64,000 nt of DNA from Scatosoma sp002474405 (GCA_937892545.1 CALAFO010000047.1:1-64000), one strand, 5' to 3'; positions 1-7,871 are shown, counted from the first letter of the stretch. The notes: generated from the sequence alone by a model not told the origin. A program made the numbers and translations.

Positions 1-2
1 TA

Positions 3-311
3 TCGAAAATCATCGAACACGGGCATAAAATCGCCGTTTGCGAACGACTCGACGAGGTAAAACTTCAGCCCGAACCGAAGCCGCAAGAAGTAGACGAAGA
101 AACGGGCGAAATCCTTTCCTACGAAGAAATGAAAGAATTCGACGGCGATATTACCGAACCTCCGCATCTTTCAGAAGATTTGCCCGCACCGAACGAAACC
201 GACGTAGAAAATACCCTACTCGAAGAAGAAAAAGCGTTTGCCAAAGCGTTCGATCCCGAAGCCGTTTGCGCGCTTGCAGACCTTCTCGGCGATTGCTTTA
301 TTTTAGTTTAA
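3..311 (+). CDS. C-terminal part of a MutS-domain-I-like mobile-element protein (5' end outside the window)
   Basis: This reading frame is open from the first base and ends at 311, giving about 102 residues of a C-terminus. The first residues (IIEHGHKIAVCERLDE) resemble the end of MutS domain I, where a segment like KGYKVAICEQLED is usual. The rest is an acidic, proline- and glutamate-rich tail with no MutS lever, clamp or ATPase domain. Short proteins with only a MutS-I-like domain are, from memory, common cargo of integrative elements in gut Firmicutes, and the following PcfJ gene fits that setting. It lies 15 bp ahead of the next gene, probably in the same operon. The family call rests on one short motif and could be wrong. 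Confidence 0.45.
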   Translation, partial: SKIIEHGHKIAVCERLDEVKLQPEPKPQEVDEETGEILSYEEMKEFDGDITEPPHLSEDLPAPNETDVENTLLEEEKAFAKAFDPEAVCALADLLGDCFILV

Positions 312-326
312 CCGAGGTACATTCTT

Positions 327-1652
327 ATGAAAATCGAAAAAATTAAACCTATTCCCAAATATATTCTCGCCCGCATCAAAAAAGCCGATATACAAAATAA
401 TAATGTAACGTTGCCCCACCGAACGCGCTTTTATGCCTACCTCACAAAAAACGACGGCGAACTCGTAAAAGTTACCGTCGCCGTGAAATATCGGTATAAG
501 AAGTGGCTTTATAAACAAGTCGCCGTACACGGGATTCATTCCGATTTATGCTTCGTGAAAGATATGGTTTTTTATAATATCTGGGGCTATTTCGTAGGCT
601 GGTACGAACAAGGCGCGCAAAAAGCACCGCGTTGGTACGAAAGCACCGAATGGATTGTTTCCACAAACAAGTATTTCGATCCGCACGCGCCTGTCGTTAA
701 CCGGGAATACTTAGACAAATTCCCCGAATACAAATATTCTGCCGTTGAAAGATACACGGGCGTAAAAATATTTGAATACTTGCGACTTTACGAAACATAT
801 CCGCAAATCGAATACCTTATGAAAGCGGGACTCGACGATTACGTCTTTTCAAAACAGATTTTACAGAAAATCGGCAAAAACAAATCGTTTGCAAAATGGC
901 TTATGAAAAACCGCACGGAACTTACGGAAAACAAGTATTACGTAGACGTGATCCTTCGCGCGTTTAAAACGGGCAAAGCCTTACCCGAACTGCAAATGTT
1001 ACGTAAAAGCCGTCTGGAGTTACTGAAATCGGAAAACACCGCCGAACTTCGTGATTTTTTCAAAAACGACCTTGAAAAATTGATTCTGTATCTCAATAAA
1101 CAACAAATTTCCGTTTATTCCTACAAAGATTATTTCGACGCCTGCCGCTATCTGAATCTGGATATGGCGATTGAAAAAAATCGTTATCCCCGCGACTTCA
1201 AGCGTTGGCACGATATCCGTATTGACGAATACGCCACCGCAAAAGCGGTACAGGACAAAAAAGAACGGAAAGCCTTTTACGATACTTTCGCCGCCGTTGC
1301 AAACAAGTATTCGGGGCTTGAATACGATAATAAGTCCGTTTATATCGCCGTGATTGCGCAAAGTCCTGCCGAGCTTATCCGTGAAGGCGAATTGCTCGAT
1401 CATTGCGTTGGTCGGATGGGGTACGATCAGAAATTCGCGCGGGAAGAATCTCTGATTTTCTTTATTCGCACGAAAGAACACCCCGACGTTCCGTTCGTTA
1501 CCGTTGAATACTCGCCGAGCCGAAGAAAAATACTGCAATGTTACGCTTATCACGATTCTACGCCCGACGACGGCGTTTTGCAATTTGTCAATCTCACGTG
1601 GCTGCCCTATGCGAATAAGAAACTTCGCAAAATTCAAAGGTCCGCCGCGTGA
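327..1652 (+). CDS. PcfJ-like protein of an integrative/conjugative element
   Basis: A 441-residue protein with the layout of the PcfJ family: a basic, aromatic-rich N-terminal half and a conserved C-terminal core holding an LLDHCVGRMGY motif (His and Cys around residues 357-359), followed by a strand-rich section with FVTVEYSP. PcfJ proteins are encoded on conjugative plasmids and integrative elements, and their biochemical role is not established. The ATG at 327 has a GAGG ribosome site about ten bases upstream. The next gene starts 28 bp downstream, so the two are likely co-transcribed. Family assignment is fairly secure; function is not known. Confidence 0.8.
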   Translation: MKIEKIKPIPKYILARIKKADIQNNNVTLPHRTRFYAYLTKNDGELVKVTVAVKYRYKKWLYKQVAVHGIHSDLCFVKDMVFYNIWGYFVGWYEQGAQKAPRWYESTEWIVSTNKYFDPHAPVVNREYLDKFPEYKYSAVERYTGVKIFEYLRLYETYPQIEYLMKAGLDDYVFSKQILQKIGKNKSFAKWLMKNRTELTENKYYVDVILRAFKTGKALPELQMLRKSRLELLKSENTAELRDFFKNDLEKLILYLNKQQISVYSYKDYFDACRYLNLDMAIEKNRYPRDFKRWHDIRIDEYATAKAVQDKKERKAFYDTFAAVANKYSGLEYDNKSVYIAVIAQSPAELIREGELLDHCVGRMGYDQKFAREESLIFFIRTKEHPDVPFVTVEYSPSRRKILQCYAYHDSTPDDGVLQFVNLTWLPYANKKLRKIQRSAA

Positions 1653-1680
1653 TTTGCTTTTTACAGGAGATTTTTTATTT

Positions 1681-2490
1681 ATGAAACCTTTTACTTTTGA
1701 TTTCGATTTCGATACTTGTTCTTATTCCGAAAACGTTGCATTAAAACCTTTTAAGCCGGTTAAACACCCCCAGCAACCGCAAAACCTTTGCCCGTATCCG
1801 ATCCCTTCGCTCGACGAGATTATCAATGATATCAACAACGAAAGTCGCAACGTGGATAAATCAAAATTCGTTTCCGATTTATTCGAATGCGGCGCACTTG
1901 CGATTGCTAACACCGTTGATTTAATACAAAAAGATAAACGCGAAGAACGTTACAAGCAGGTTATGTCCGCCTACCCGCTTTCCGTAAGACAAGCACTTGC
2001 CGACATTTTCGCGAAATTATTTGCTCTGCTTTCGTCCTGCGTTTACGATAACGGTCGCTTCGGCGATCATCTGGGCGAATTGTTTATGCGGTGTGATCTC
2101 GGAAACGGCAACAAGGGGCAATTTTTTACGCCGTATCATATTTCAAAGTTTATGGCAGAAGTAACGCTCGGTGAGAAAAACGCGATTGCTTTAACCGAAA
2201 ACGACGGCATTATTTCTATCTACGATCCGTGTTGCGGCGGGGGCGGAATGGCGATTGCCGCTCTTGACGTTTTGAAAAATACTTACAATATCAATTACGC
2301 CCGACATTGCTTCATCGACTGTTCCGACATTGATTTACGGTGCGTGCATATGACGTATTTGCAGTTGGCTTTGGCGGGCGTTCCCGCGATTGTCCGACAC
2401 CGGAACTCTCTTACCTTAGAAACGTGGTCGGTCTGGAAAACGCCCGCCTTTTTTCTTCAATATCCGCGCTTTATGAAATACGACAAATAA
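1681..2490 (+). CDS. Short N6-adenine DNA methylase-like protein lacking motif IV
   Basis: The ATG at 1681 sits after an AGGAGA ribosome site and gives 269 residues. GQFFTPYHIS near residue 146 is the signature just ahead of the SAM-binding core in HsdM-type methylases, and DPCCGGGGM near residue 182 is motif I (SAM binding). A segment HCFIDCSDIDLRC follows, like the motif II region. The catalytic NPPF/NPPY motif expected about 30 residues later is absent: the protein ends in WKTPAFFLQYPRF. It may be catalytically dead or use a partner. From memory, short methylases like this are typical cargo of Firmicutes integrative elements. No restriction or specificity subunit is visible nearby. Confidence 0.75.
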   Translation: MKPFTFDFDFDTCSYSENVALKPFKPVKHPQQPQNLCPYPIPSLDEIINDINNESRNVDKSKFVSDLFECGALAIANTVDLIQKDKREERYKQVMSAYPLSVRQALADIFAKLFALLSSCVYDNGRFGDHLGELFMRCDLGNGNKGQFFTPYHISKFMAEVTLGEKNAIALTENDGIISIYDPCCGGGGMAIAALDVLKNTYNINYARHCFIDCSDIDLRCVHMTYLQLALAGVPAIVRHRNSLTLETWSVWKTPAFFLQYPRFMKYDK

Positions 2491-2520
2491 ATTTTTTAAA
2501 TTCTACAAGGAGATTTTACT

Positions 2521-2808
2521 ATGAATCACTACTATCGCATTACCGCTTATCACAAAAATTCAAATGTTTGCCTGATTGCCGACAGCAACGGTAAATTTGA
2601 AAAACTGTGGCAATTTTCATCGTTTTTCGTATGCAAAGGCTTTGAGATTGTTTCCGTTGCCAAAGAAGAGAATTTATCGTTCGGCAATATCCCGAAAGCG
2701 AACGCCGATTCGCACAACATTTTAATTCGCGCCTGCGGGAAAGGCAAGCCTGCCGTTTCGGACAATGAAGTTACCGTAAACGGAAAACATTATTTCGTAA
2801 ATTCTTAA
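2521..2808 (+). CDS. Small protein of unknown function, integrative-element cargo
   Basis: A 95-residue protein with a strong AAGGAG ribosome site about nine bases before the ATG. I do not recognise the family. It is soluble-looking, mixed alpha/beta, with several aromatic residues and three cysteines (in NVCLIAD, FFVCKGF and IRACGKG), and no signal peptide or membrane segment. It is the last gene before the tRNA-Arg at the element boundary, 30 bp after the methylase-like gene, so it is probably the end of the same operon. Confidence 0.7.
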   Translation: MNHYYRITAYHKNSNVCLIADSNGKFEKLWQFSSFFVCKGFEIVSVAKEENLSFGNIPKANADSHNILIRACGKGKPAVSDNEVTVNGKHYFVNS

Positions 2809-2857
2809 TTTGAAATAGTTTTTTATAATTTGCAATTTTAACCATCAATAAAAAGTT

Positions 2858-2890
2858 CAAAGCCCTACGCATATAATGCGTAGGGCTTTG
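2858..2890 (-). terminator. Strong hairpin terminator between the element operon and tRNA-Arg
   Basis: A perfect inverted repeat CAAAGCCCTACGCAT / ATGCGTAGGGCTTTG with a loop of about three bases. Read on the minus strand it is followed by a U-rich stretch (AACTTTTTATT), so it best fits termination of the tRNA-Arg transcript. It may also block read-through from the plus-strand operon. Confidence 0.75.
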
Positions 2891-2898
2891 CTAAGTAT

Positions 2899-2976
2899 TG
2901 GTGTACCCGCTGGGGCTCGAACCCAGAAATCGACGGCGTCGGAGGCCGTAATGTTATCCAATTACACCACGAGTAC
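2899..2976 (-). tRNA. tRNA-Arg (anticodon CCG), 3' CCA encoded
   Basis: A full cloverleaf can be drawn on the minus strand. The acceptor arms are GTACTCG and CGGGTAC (one G-U pair), the D arm is GTGT/ACAT, and the anticodon arm ACGGC/GCCGT encloses the loop CTCCGAC, giving anticodon CCG (codon CGG, arginine). The variable region is CGATT and the T arm is CTGGG-TTCGAGC-CCCAG. An ACCA tail is encoded at 2899-2902. It is followed by a terminator hairpin. It sits at the junction between the integrative element and the chromosome. Confidence 0.93.
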
Positions 2977-3144
2977 ATTTATGTCGATTTTACCCCAACA
3001 CCAATTATAGGCTTTTGCATAACACCTTTCAGGGTGTAATTTTGGGTGTAAAATTTTTATGCATTTTCTGAAATTGCGGTTTTTAACTCCTTTTTCACTG
3101 GTTTTCCTACGTTTTGCGGGGTCCGTTTTCCGTTCCCTTTCTAT

Positions 3145-3183
3145 GTCGGAGGCTCTAATGGTATCCAATTCCACCACGGGCAC
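3145..3183 (-). pseudogene. Orphan 5' half of a second tRNA-Arg(CCG), probable attachment-site remnant
   Basis: Reading the minus strand from 3183, GTGCCCG, TG, GTGG...CCAT and AGAGC-CTCCGAC match the 5' half of a tRNA-Arg(CCG) from the acceptor strand through the anticodon loop. After CTCCGAC the sequence stops being tRNA-like: there is no GCTCT to close the anticodon stem and no T arm. It shares GCCTCCGAC with the intact tRNA 170 bp away but differs in the stems, so it is a different gene copy. A break exactly at the anticodon loop is what tyrosine-recombinase integration into a tRNA gene leaves behind. Confidence 0.75.
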
Positions 3184-3285
3184 ATTTTCGGTTTCTATAG
3201 GCACAATTCCGCCCTTCGGTAAACCTTTTTCCTTTTTCTCTATCTATTTTACTCTTTTTCGCTTTATTTTTGCAAGCGTTTATGC

Positions 3286-3291
3286 TATAAT
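3286..3291 (+). promoter_or_regulatory. Probable -10 box for mnmA
   Basis: A perfect TATAAT lies 118 bp upstream of the mnmA start. The -35 region at 17 bp spacing is poor (TTTATT), so the promoter is only suggested. Confidence 0.4.
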
Positions 3292-3408
3292 ATTCTTAAA
3301 TTTTTTCAAAAATTTTTCCGTCCGCGCGATTTTTGCGTATTTTTCCTGCGTTTCGTCGTCTGAAAAACGGCTGAAAACAATCAAAACGGACATTTTCGGA
3401 GTATTTTT

Positions 3409-4509
3409 ATGCAAAAAACGGTAGTAGTAGGCATGAGCGGCGGGGTGGACAGTTCCGTTGCCGCCCTGCTTTTAAAACAACAAGGCTATAACGTCATCGG
3501 TCTGTTTATGCGCAACTGGGAAGAGACCGACGAAAACGGCGTGTGTACCGCCGCCGACGATTACGCAGACGTGCGCAAAGTGTGCGCAGCCATCGATATC
3601 CCCTATTTCACCGTAAATTTCGCCAAAGAATATCTTGACCGCGTTTTTTCGTACTTTCTTGCCGAATACTCCGCAGGAAGAACGCCGAACCCGGACGTAC
3701 TCTGCAACCGCGAAATCAAGTTCGGACCGTTTCTTCGCGAAGCGAAAAAGCTCGGCGCCGATTATATCGCCACGGGGCATTACTGCAAAATTTCCCACGA
3801 AAACGGCGTGCATCTTCTGCAGAAAGCCGCAGACGGAAACAAAGACCAGACGTACTTTTTGAATCAACTTTCGCAGGAACAGCTGAAAGACGTACTTTTC
3901 CCGCTGCAGGATATGCAAAAACCGGAAATCCGTGCGATTGCCGAAACATACGGACTTGCCACGGCAAAAAAGAAAGATTCCACAGGCATCTGTTTCATCG
4001 GCGAGCGCAATTTCCGCAAATTTTTAAGCGGCTACCTGCCCGCCAAGCCCGGCAAAATTCTCGACCTTTCGGGAAAAGAAGTAGGCGAACACGAGGGACT
4101 GATGTATTACACTCTGGGGCAGCGCAAGGGCTTGTACCTCGGCGGCATGAAGGGCGAGAAAGAAGAGGGCAGATGGTTTGTAGTGAAGAAAGATCTGAAA
4201 AACAATATTCTTTACGTTTCCCACGGCGACGAATCGCCCCTGTATTCCGTTTCCTGCGAGGTAAGCGGCATGAACTGGATTCCCGCTTCGCCCGTAGCCG
4301 AGCGCGGCAGAACGTTCGATTGCTACGCGAAATTCCGCTATCGCCAGCCCGATCAGGCGGTGCGCGTTACCGTAAAAGACGACGGCGGGCTGCATATCGA
4401 TTTTAAAGAAAAACAGCGCGCCGTAACCGAAGGACAGTTCGCCGTATTATACGACGGAGAAAATTGCCTTGGCGGCGGCACTATCGAAAGTGCGGAATAT
4501 CCCGATTGA
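3409..4509 (+). CDS. mnmA: tRNA-specific 2-thiouridylase MnmA
   Basis: A 366-residue protein of normal length for the family. MnmA thiolates U34 of tRNA Lys, Glu and Gln in the cytoplasm, using ATP and a sulfur carrier. The PP-loop SGGVDSS is at residues 10-16. The two catalytic cysteines are present, one in DVLCNREIKFG near residue 99 and one in STGICFIGERNF near residue 194. The C-terminal part holds the YTLGQRKGL motif and the beta-barrel domain. The ATG at 3409 follows a GGAG ribosome site. It stands alone, transcribed away from the tRNA-Arg region. Its 3' end lies in a degenerate tandem duplication that runs past the stop codon. Confidence 0.96.
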   Translation: MQKTVVVGMSGGVDSSVAALLLKQQGYNVIGLFMRNWEETDENGVCTAADDYADVRKVCAAIDIPYFTVNFAKEYLDRVFSYFLAEYSAGRTPNPDVLCNREIKFGPFLREAKKLGADYIATGHYCKISHENGVHLLQKAADGNKDQTYFLNQLSQEQLKDVLFPLQDMQKPEIRAIAETYGLATAKKKDSTGICFIGERNFRKFLSGYLPAKPGKILDLSGKEVGEHEGLMYYTLGQRKGLYLGGMKGEKEEGRWFVVKKDLKNNILYVSHGDESPLYSVSCEVSGMNWIPASPVAERGRTFDCYAKFRYRQPDQAVRVTVKDDGGLHIDFKEKQRAVTEGQFAVLYDGENCLGGGTIESAEYPD

Positions 4510-4630
4510 ACAATAGCATTCCGCAAATCTCCGCCGCCAAATAAAAGTGGCGGCAAATCGGCACTATCGGCAGCGCAGAATACCCCGATTAAACATTATC
4601 ATTTCGCAAAGCATCGCCAAATAAAAGTGG
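4476..4630. repeat. Degenerate tandem duplication of the mnmA 3' end
   Basis: Segment 4476-4550, from CGGCACTATCG through the mnmA stop codon to AAATAAAAGTGG, is followed by a diverged copy at 4559-4630 with the same landmarks (CGGCACTATCGG, CCCGATT, CGCCAAATAAAAGTGG). Copy one contains the last codons of mnmA. Copy two is outside any gene. Confidence 0.75.
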
Positions 4631-4680
4631 GCAAAAAACGCGTTCAACGCGCCTATACCCCGCACGAACCGAATTTAAAT

Positions 4681-4878
4681 TTAATGACATCCCCCGCACG
4701 TGGCGCAATGCCCCGTGCATTTTTTTGTCTGTTTTCCCGTAGCGGAATACATTTCTCCCGAATAATCGCGCTGCGTTTCTCCGCCGCAATCGGGACACAC
4801 CACCGTATCCGTGTGCGATTTCACCAACTCCTCGAAACGCTTTCCGCATTTTTTGCATTTGTATTGTAAAATCGGCAT
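4681..4878 (-). CDS. FmdB-type zinc ribbon protein
   Basis: A 65-residue protein opening MPILQYKCKKCGKRFEELV. The four ligand cysteines are C8, C11, C28 and C31 in two CxxC pairs, the hallmark of the FmdB/CxxC_CXXC_SSSS putative regulatory family. The tail KKCTGHCATCGGCH adds four further cysteines and two histidines, which is unusual and may bind a second metal. The start at 4878 is set by an AGGAGG site immediately upstream on the minus strand. Members are small and widespread; the biochemical role is not established. It stands alone between mnmA and the aminopeptidase gene. Confidence 0.85.
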   Translation of the reverse strand: MPILQYKCKKCGKRFEELVKSHTDTVVCPDCGGETQRDYSGEMYSATGKQTKKCTGHCATCGGCH

Positions 4879-5013
4879 TTTATCCTCCTCTGTTTCTTCT
4901 TTCGCGCGCCGCTTCCGCGCGCACCGTACCACGATAATACGCATATTATACTCCTTTTTTCCGAAAAACGCAAGCGTTCGGCGCCTGCCTCTACCGCGCC
5001 CCTTTTTTACTTT

Positions 5014-6486
5014 TTATACAATCGCTTCGCCGTTTAAAAACGAAGAAAACAGCCCCGATACATCCACGCCGGAGCGTTCGAACGACGCCACCAGATCCGC
5101 AGGCGTCGCGATTTTGTACGCGCATGCCTCCACATACGCCTTCAGCGCTTTTTCCACCGTCTTTTTCCCCACCGATTTTTCCAATGCCGAAAACAGCATC
5201 AGCCCTTTATCGTACGCAATCGCACGGTATTCGTAGTCGCCCGCGTAATCGCCAAGCGGTCGGCTCATCCGCGTATCCGTGCCGTGAAACACCCGCGAAT
5301 AAACGCTGTAATATGCGTGATATTCCTGTTCCGCCGAGCGGATCAACGTTTCTTTATCGATGCCGTACTGTTTGTATTCGCCGAAAAAGCACGCCGCCGA
5401 ATACTCCGCCGCGCCCTCGTCCTGCCACGCCTCTTCCGCTGCGTTGCTGCCCACCAGCGCATACCACCACTGATGCGCCGTTTCATGCGCCGTCGCGTAT
5501 ATTTTCTCTTCTTCCGCAAGCCCTGCGGCAAGCAAAGACAGCGCCGGATATTCCATCCCGCCGTAGCAGAAACCCGTCTGCGCCACGGAATACGTTCCGT
5601 AGGGGTATGCCCCGTAGGTTTCGGAATAATATTCGAGGGCATCGCGCGCCGTGCCCAACGTTTTCTGCGGTTCGGCATCGTCGGTATAATAATATTTCAC
5701 CGCGGTGTCGGCATTTTTCGAAGTTTTCGCTTTACATTCCGCCACTTTGAATTTTTCGGAACACACAAACGCGAAATCGCGCATATTTTTCCCTTCGTAC
5801 CGGCAGGTTTTCAGCCCGTTTTCCCCCGTTTCCGCAGAAAGTTCCCGCCCGGAAGCCGCCACGACGTAATTTTCGGGCAACGTCAGCGAAACGTCGTAAT
5901 CCGCGCAATCCGAAACAAACGGATCTCCCTCGGAAGCGTACACGTTTTCGTAAAAACCGTTGCCGTATACCCCGCAGAGAATCGGATAAAAATTACCGAG
6001 ATTCACCGCGTGTTCCGATACGCCGAAACGATGATTCACCGCAGGCAGGGTGGCGGCGAACGAGATTTTCAGCGTAACTTTTTCGCCGGTTTCCGGCGGC
6101 GACAACAGCGAAACGCAAAGCAGGTTGCAATCCTCGCCCTCGATCGCCCATTCTCCGCCGCCCTCTACGCCAAGAATTTCAATTTTTCCGTACGATTTTC
6201 CCGCATAGTATGCCGATTCTTCCATGCTTCCGGAAACAGGCTTATATACGGCGTCCTCGCGGTATGCGTTCGGGTACAGATTGAATTTGAGCGCCGCGGG
6301 CGCGCTGTCCCGACGGTTTTCGTACGCAAACGTTTCCTCGCCCGTCAACGTGCGCGTTTCCGGATGATACTCCAGCCGCAATTCGTACGAAGCCGGCGCG
6401 GATTCCTCCGTTTTTTTGCACGCCGCGCCCCACGGCACAAATACGGCGGCAAAAATCAGACACAGCAAAACGCGCAGTTTTTTCAT
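5014..6486 (-). CDS. M1-family zinc metallopeptidase, predicted lipoprotein
   Basis: A 490-residue protein. The first 23 residues form a lipoprotein-like signal ending GAACKK, so it is likely anchored outside the membrane. After a beta-rich N-terminal domain (about 30-250), the catalytic core has the GGMEYP exopeptidase motif near residue 310, the zinc motif HETAHQWW near residue 333, and the third zinc ligand in AWQDEGAAEYSA about 20 residues later. The C-terminal helical section is shorter than in classical aminopeptidase N (about 870 residues), as in many compact bacterial M1 enzymes. Expected role: trimming N-terminal residues from external peptides. Its ribosome site lies inside a terminator-like hairpin. 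Confidence 0.9.
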   Translation of the reverse strand: MKKLRVLLCLIFAAVFVPWGAACKKTEESAPASYELRLEYHPETRTLTGEETFAYENRRDSAPAALKFNLYPNAYREDAVYKPVSGSMEESAYYAGKSYGKIEILGVEGGGEWAIEGEDCNLLCVSLLSPPETGEKVTLKISFAATLPAVNHRFGVSEHAVNLGNFYPILCGVYGNGFYENVYASEGDPFVSDCADYDVSLTLPENYVVAASGRELSAETGENGLKTCRYEGKNMRDFAFVCSEKFKVAECKAKTSKNADTAVKYYYTDDAEPQKTLGTARDALEYYSETYGAYPYGTYSVAQTGFCYGGMEYPALSLLAAGLAEEEKIYATAHETAHQWWYALVGSNAAEEAWQDEGAAEYSAACFFGEYKQYGIDKETLIRSAEQEYHAYYSVYSRVFHGTDTRMSRPLGDYAGDYEYRAIAYDKGLMLFSALEKSVGKKTVEKALKAYVEACAYKIATPADLVASFERSGVDVSGLFSSFLNGEAIV

Positions 6487-6525
6487 AAAAAATAACCTCC
6501 CGAAAAAATTCTTCGGCAGGTTATT
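6487..6525 (-). promoter_or_regulatory. Terminator-like hairpin that buries the ribosome site of the M1 peptidase gene
   Basis: On the minus strand AATAACCT-G-CCGAA pairs with TTCGG-G-AGGTTATT: 13 base pairs around one G-G mismatch, loop of about seven bases. The 3' arm holds the GGGAGG ribosome site and is followed by a run of U directly before the ATG at 6486. The layout could act as an attenuator or a translational switch. Confidence 0.6.
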
Positions 6526-6606
6526 GTATGCCGCGCGCGCGGCGTTTATGACGCGCGGCTTCTTTTCCGTTTTAACGTTTTTCCGAAAAGTATGCCGTCG
6601 GGCGGA

Positions 6607-7263
6607 TTACTTTTCTTCCATCGTGAGATACTTCGAAGGGTCTACGGAAGAACCGTCCTCTATCACCTCGAAATGCAGGTGCGCGCCCTCTTTGTATTCC
6701 GCACCGGTAGCCGCAGCCACGGCGGCGATTTCCTGCCCGCGCGTTACGCTGTCGCCCGCTTTCAGTCCCGCGGCAACGTCCACGTATTCGTAAACGGTAC
6801 GCACGTCGTTCGCATGCCTGATAACGATTTTCCCTCCGCAGAGCAAATCGGAAGTATACACTTCTTCGATAACGCCGTCGTCTGCGGCAAACACCTTATC
6901 TCCCGCCGTTGCGGCAAAATCGATTCCGCCGTGCAGGTGGTAACAATTCAGCGTTTTATTGTAGTAAAATCCGTACTGGTTCAACGAATTCATATTCGCC
7001 ACGGGCGCGTAGAATCCGTCCGGTTTCGTTACGGGCGCGGGTTCGTCGGGCTTGTCCGGTTCGGAAGGTCCCGCGGGCTCGTCGCCGCCGGGCGTTACGA
7101 TTTCGCCGGGATCGGGTACGCCGGCAATATCGTCTTTTCTGCCGGAAAGCGCCACCGCCGTAATTACGATTGCCGCCGCCAGCAGCACGGCGATACAGCC
7201 GAGCACCGCATAAAAGTACGATCTCGTGCCTTTCTTCACTGCTTTTTCGCTTTGTTCTTTCAT
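6607..7263 (-). CDS. M23/LytM-domain membrane protein, SpoIIQ-like
   Basis: A 218-residue protein with a short cytoplasmic N-terminus, one membrane segment (about residues 18-40), a proline/glutamate/aspartate-rich linker (45-85) and a LytM (M23) domain. The metal motifs are present: HGGID near residue 108 (His and Asp) and HLHFEV near residue 197. It may therefore be an active endopeptidase, unlike B. subtilis SpoIIQ, which has lost a ligand. SpoIIQ is the forespore half of the engulfment channel. The call rests on topology, size and the adjacent YwmB-like gene, as spoIIQ and ywmB are near neighbours in B. subtilis. A general cell-wall M23 protein is the alternative. Confidence 0.75.
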   Translation of the reverse strand: MKEQSEKAVKKGTRSYFYAVLGCIAVLLAAAIVITAVALSGRKDDIAGVPDPGEIVTPGGDEPAGPSEPDKPDEPAPVTKPDGFYAPVANMNSLNQYGFYYNKTLNCYHLHGGIDFAATAGDKVFAADDGVIEEVYTSDLLCGGKIVIRHANDVRTVYEYVDVAAGLKAGDSVTRGQEIAAVAAATGAEYKEGAHLHFEVIEDGSSVDPSKYLTMEEK

Positions 7264-7379
7264 TATGTTTTTATCTCCTTTTTGGTTTCGGTAGTACGGT
7301 TATTGACCGTTTTTTCCCGTTTTATACAGCCGATTTATAAAAATTTTTCATCTGTTCCGCAGCAAAGCCGCGGCAACGC

Positions 7380-7871
7380 TTAATACCCGCTGAAAACAAG
7401 CGGCACGCCGAGTATCGCTTCTCCGCCGCGGAACACCACCTGCAGATTGACGAAACAATTTCCTATTTTTTTCGCGCGCGCCGCGCCGATTTTATCGGAA
7501 TAACAATAGTACGAAATCGCGCCGCCCGCCTCTTCCGTAAAACACACTTCCGCGTTCAACTTCTTTGAAACCGCGCTTAAAATCCCCTCGCGCGCCGCCG
7601 CATTTTCCGCAGAAAATTCGTATACGGCAGCCTCGCCGCGCACGGCAAAAAGCTGCAGAAAATCCGGATTTTCCGTAAAGCCGCCGCTCGATGACGCGGA
7701 ATACAGCGTATACACCCCGCTCTTTTTCGAAACGTCCTCGTCGCCGCCGCGCAAAACCCCGCAAAGCGGAAACACCGACGGCAGCGCAAAAATACAAACG
7801 ATCGCCGCCGAAAGCAGCGCCGCGAAAAACGCACGCAGATATACGATTGACGAACGGATAAATTCCGCCAT
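7380..7871 (-). CDS. Secreted or membrane-anchored protein, possibly YwmB-like
   Basis: A 163-residue protein. An N-terminal hydrophobic segment (about residues 9-35) acts as signal or anchor, and a small alpha/beta external domain follows. The start at 7871 is chosen because the hydrophobic segment begins shortly after it and an AAGGAG-like site precedes it. The length is shorter than B. subtilis YwmB (about 245). The YwmB idea comes mainly from position, upstream of and co-oriented with the SpoIIQ-like gene 116 bp away. No family-defining motif is visible, so treat the function as unknown. Confidence 0.55.
   Translation of the reverse strand: MAEFIRSSIVYLRAFFAALLSAAIVCIFALPSVFPLCGVLRGGDEDVSKKSGVYTLYSASSSGGFTENPDFLQLFAVRGEAAVYEFSAENAAAREGILSAVSKKLNAEVCFTEEAGGAISYYCYSDKIGAARAKKIGNCFVNLQVVFRGGEAILGVPLVFSGY

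Noticed and set aside
5284..6495. A 403-codon open frame on the plus strand opposite the M1 peptidase gene
   Set aside because: It is a frame-shadow of the peptidase gene: Arg/Phe/His-rich composition, no domain, no ribosome site, and the opposite strand encodes a complete M1 enzyme.
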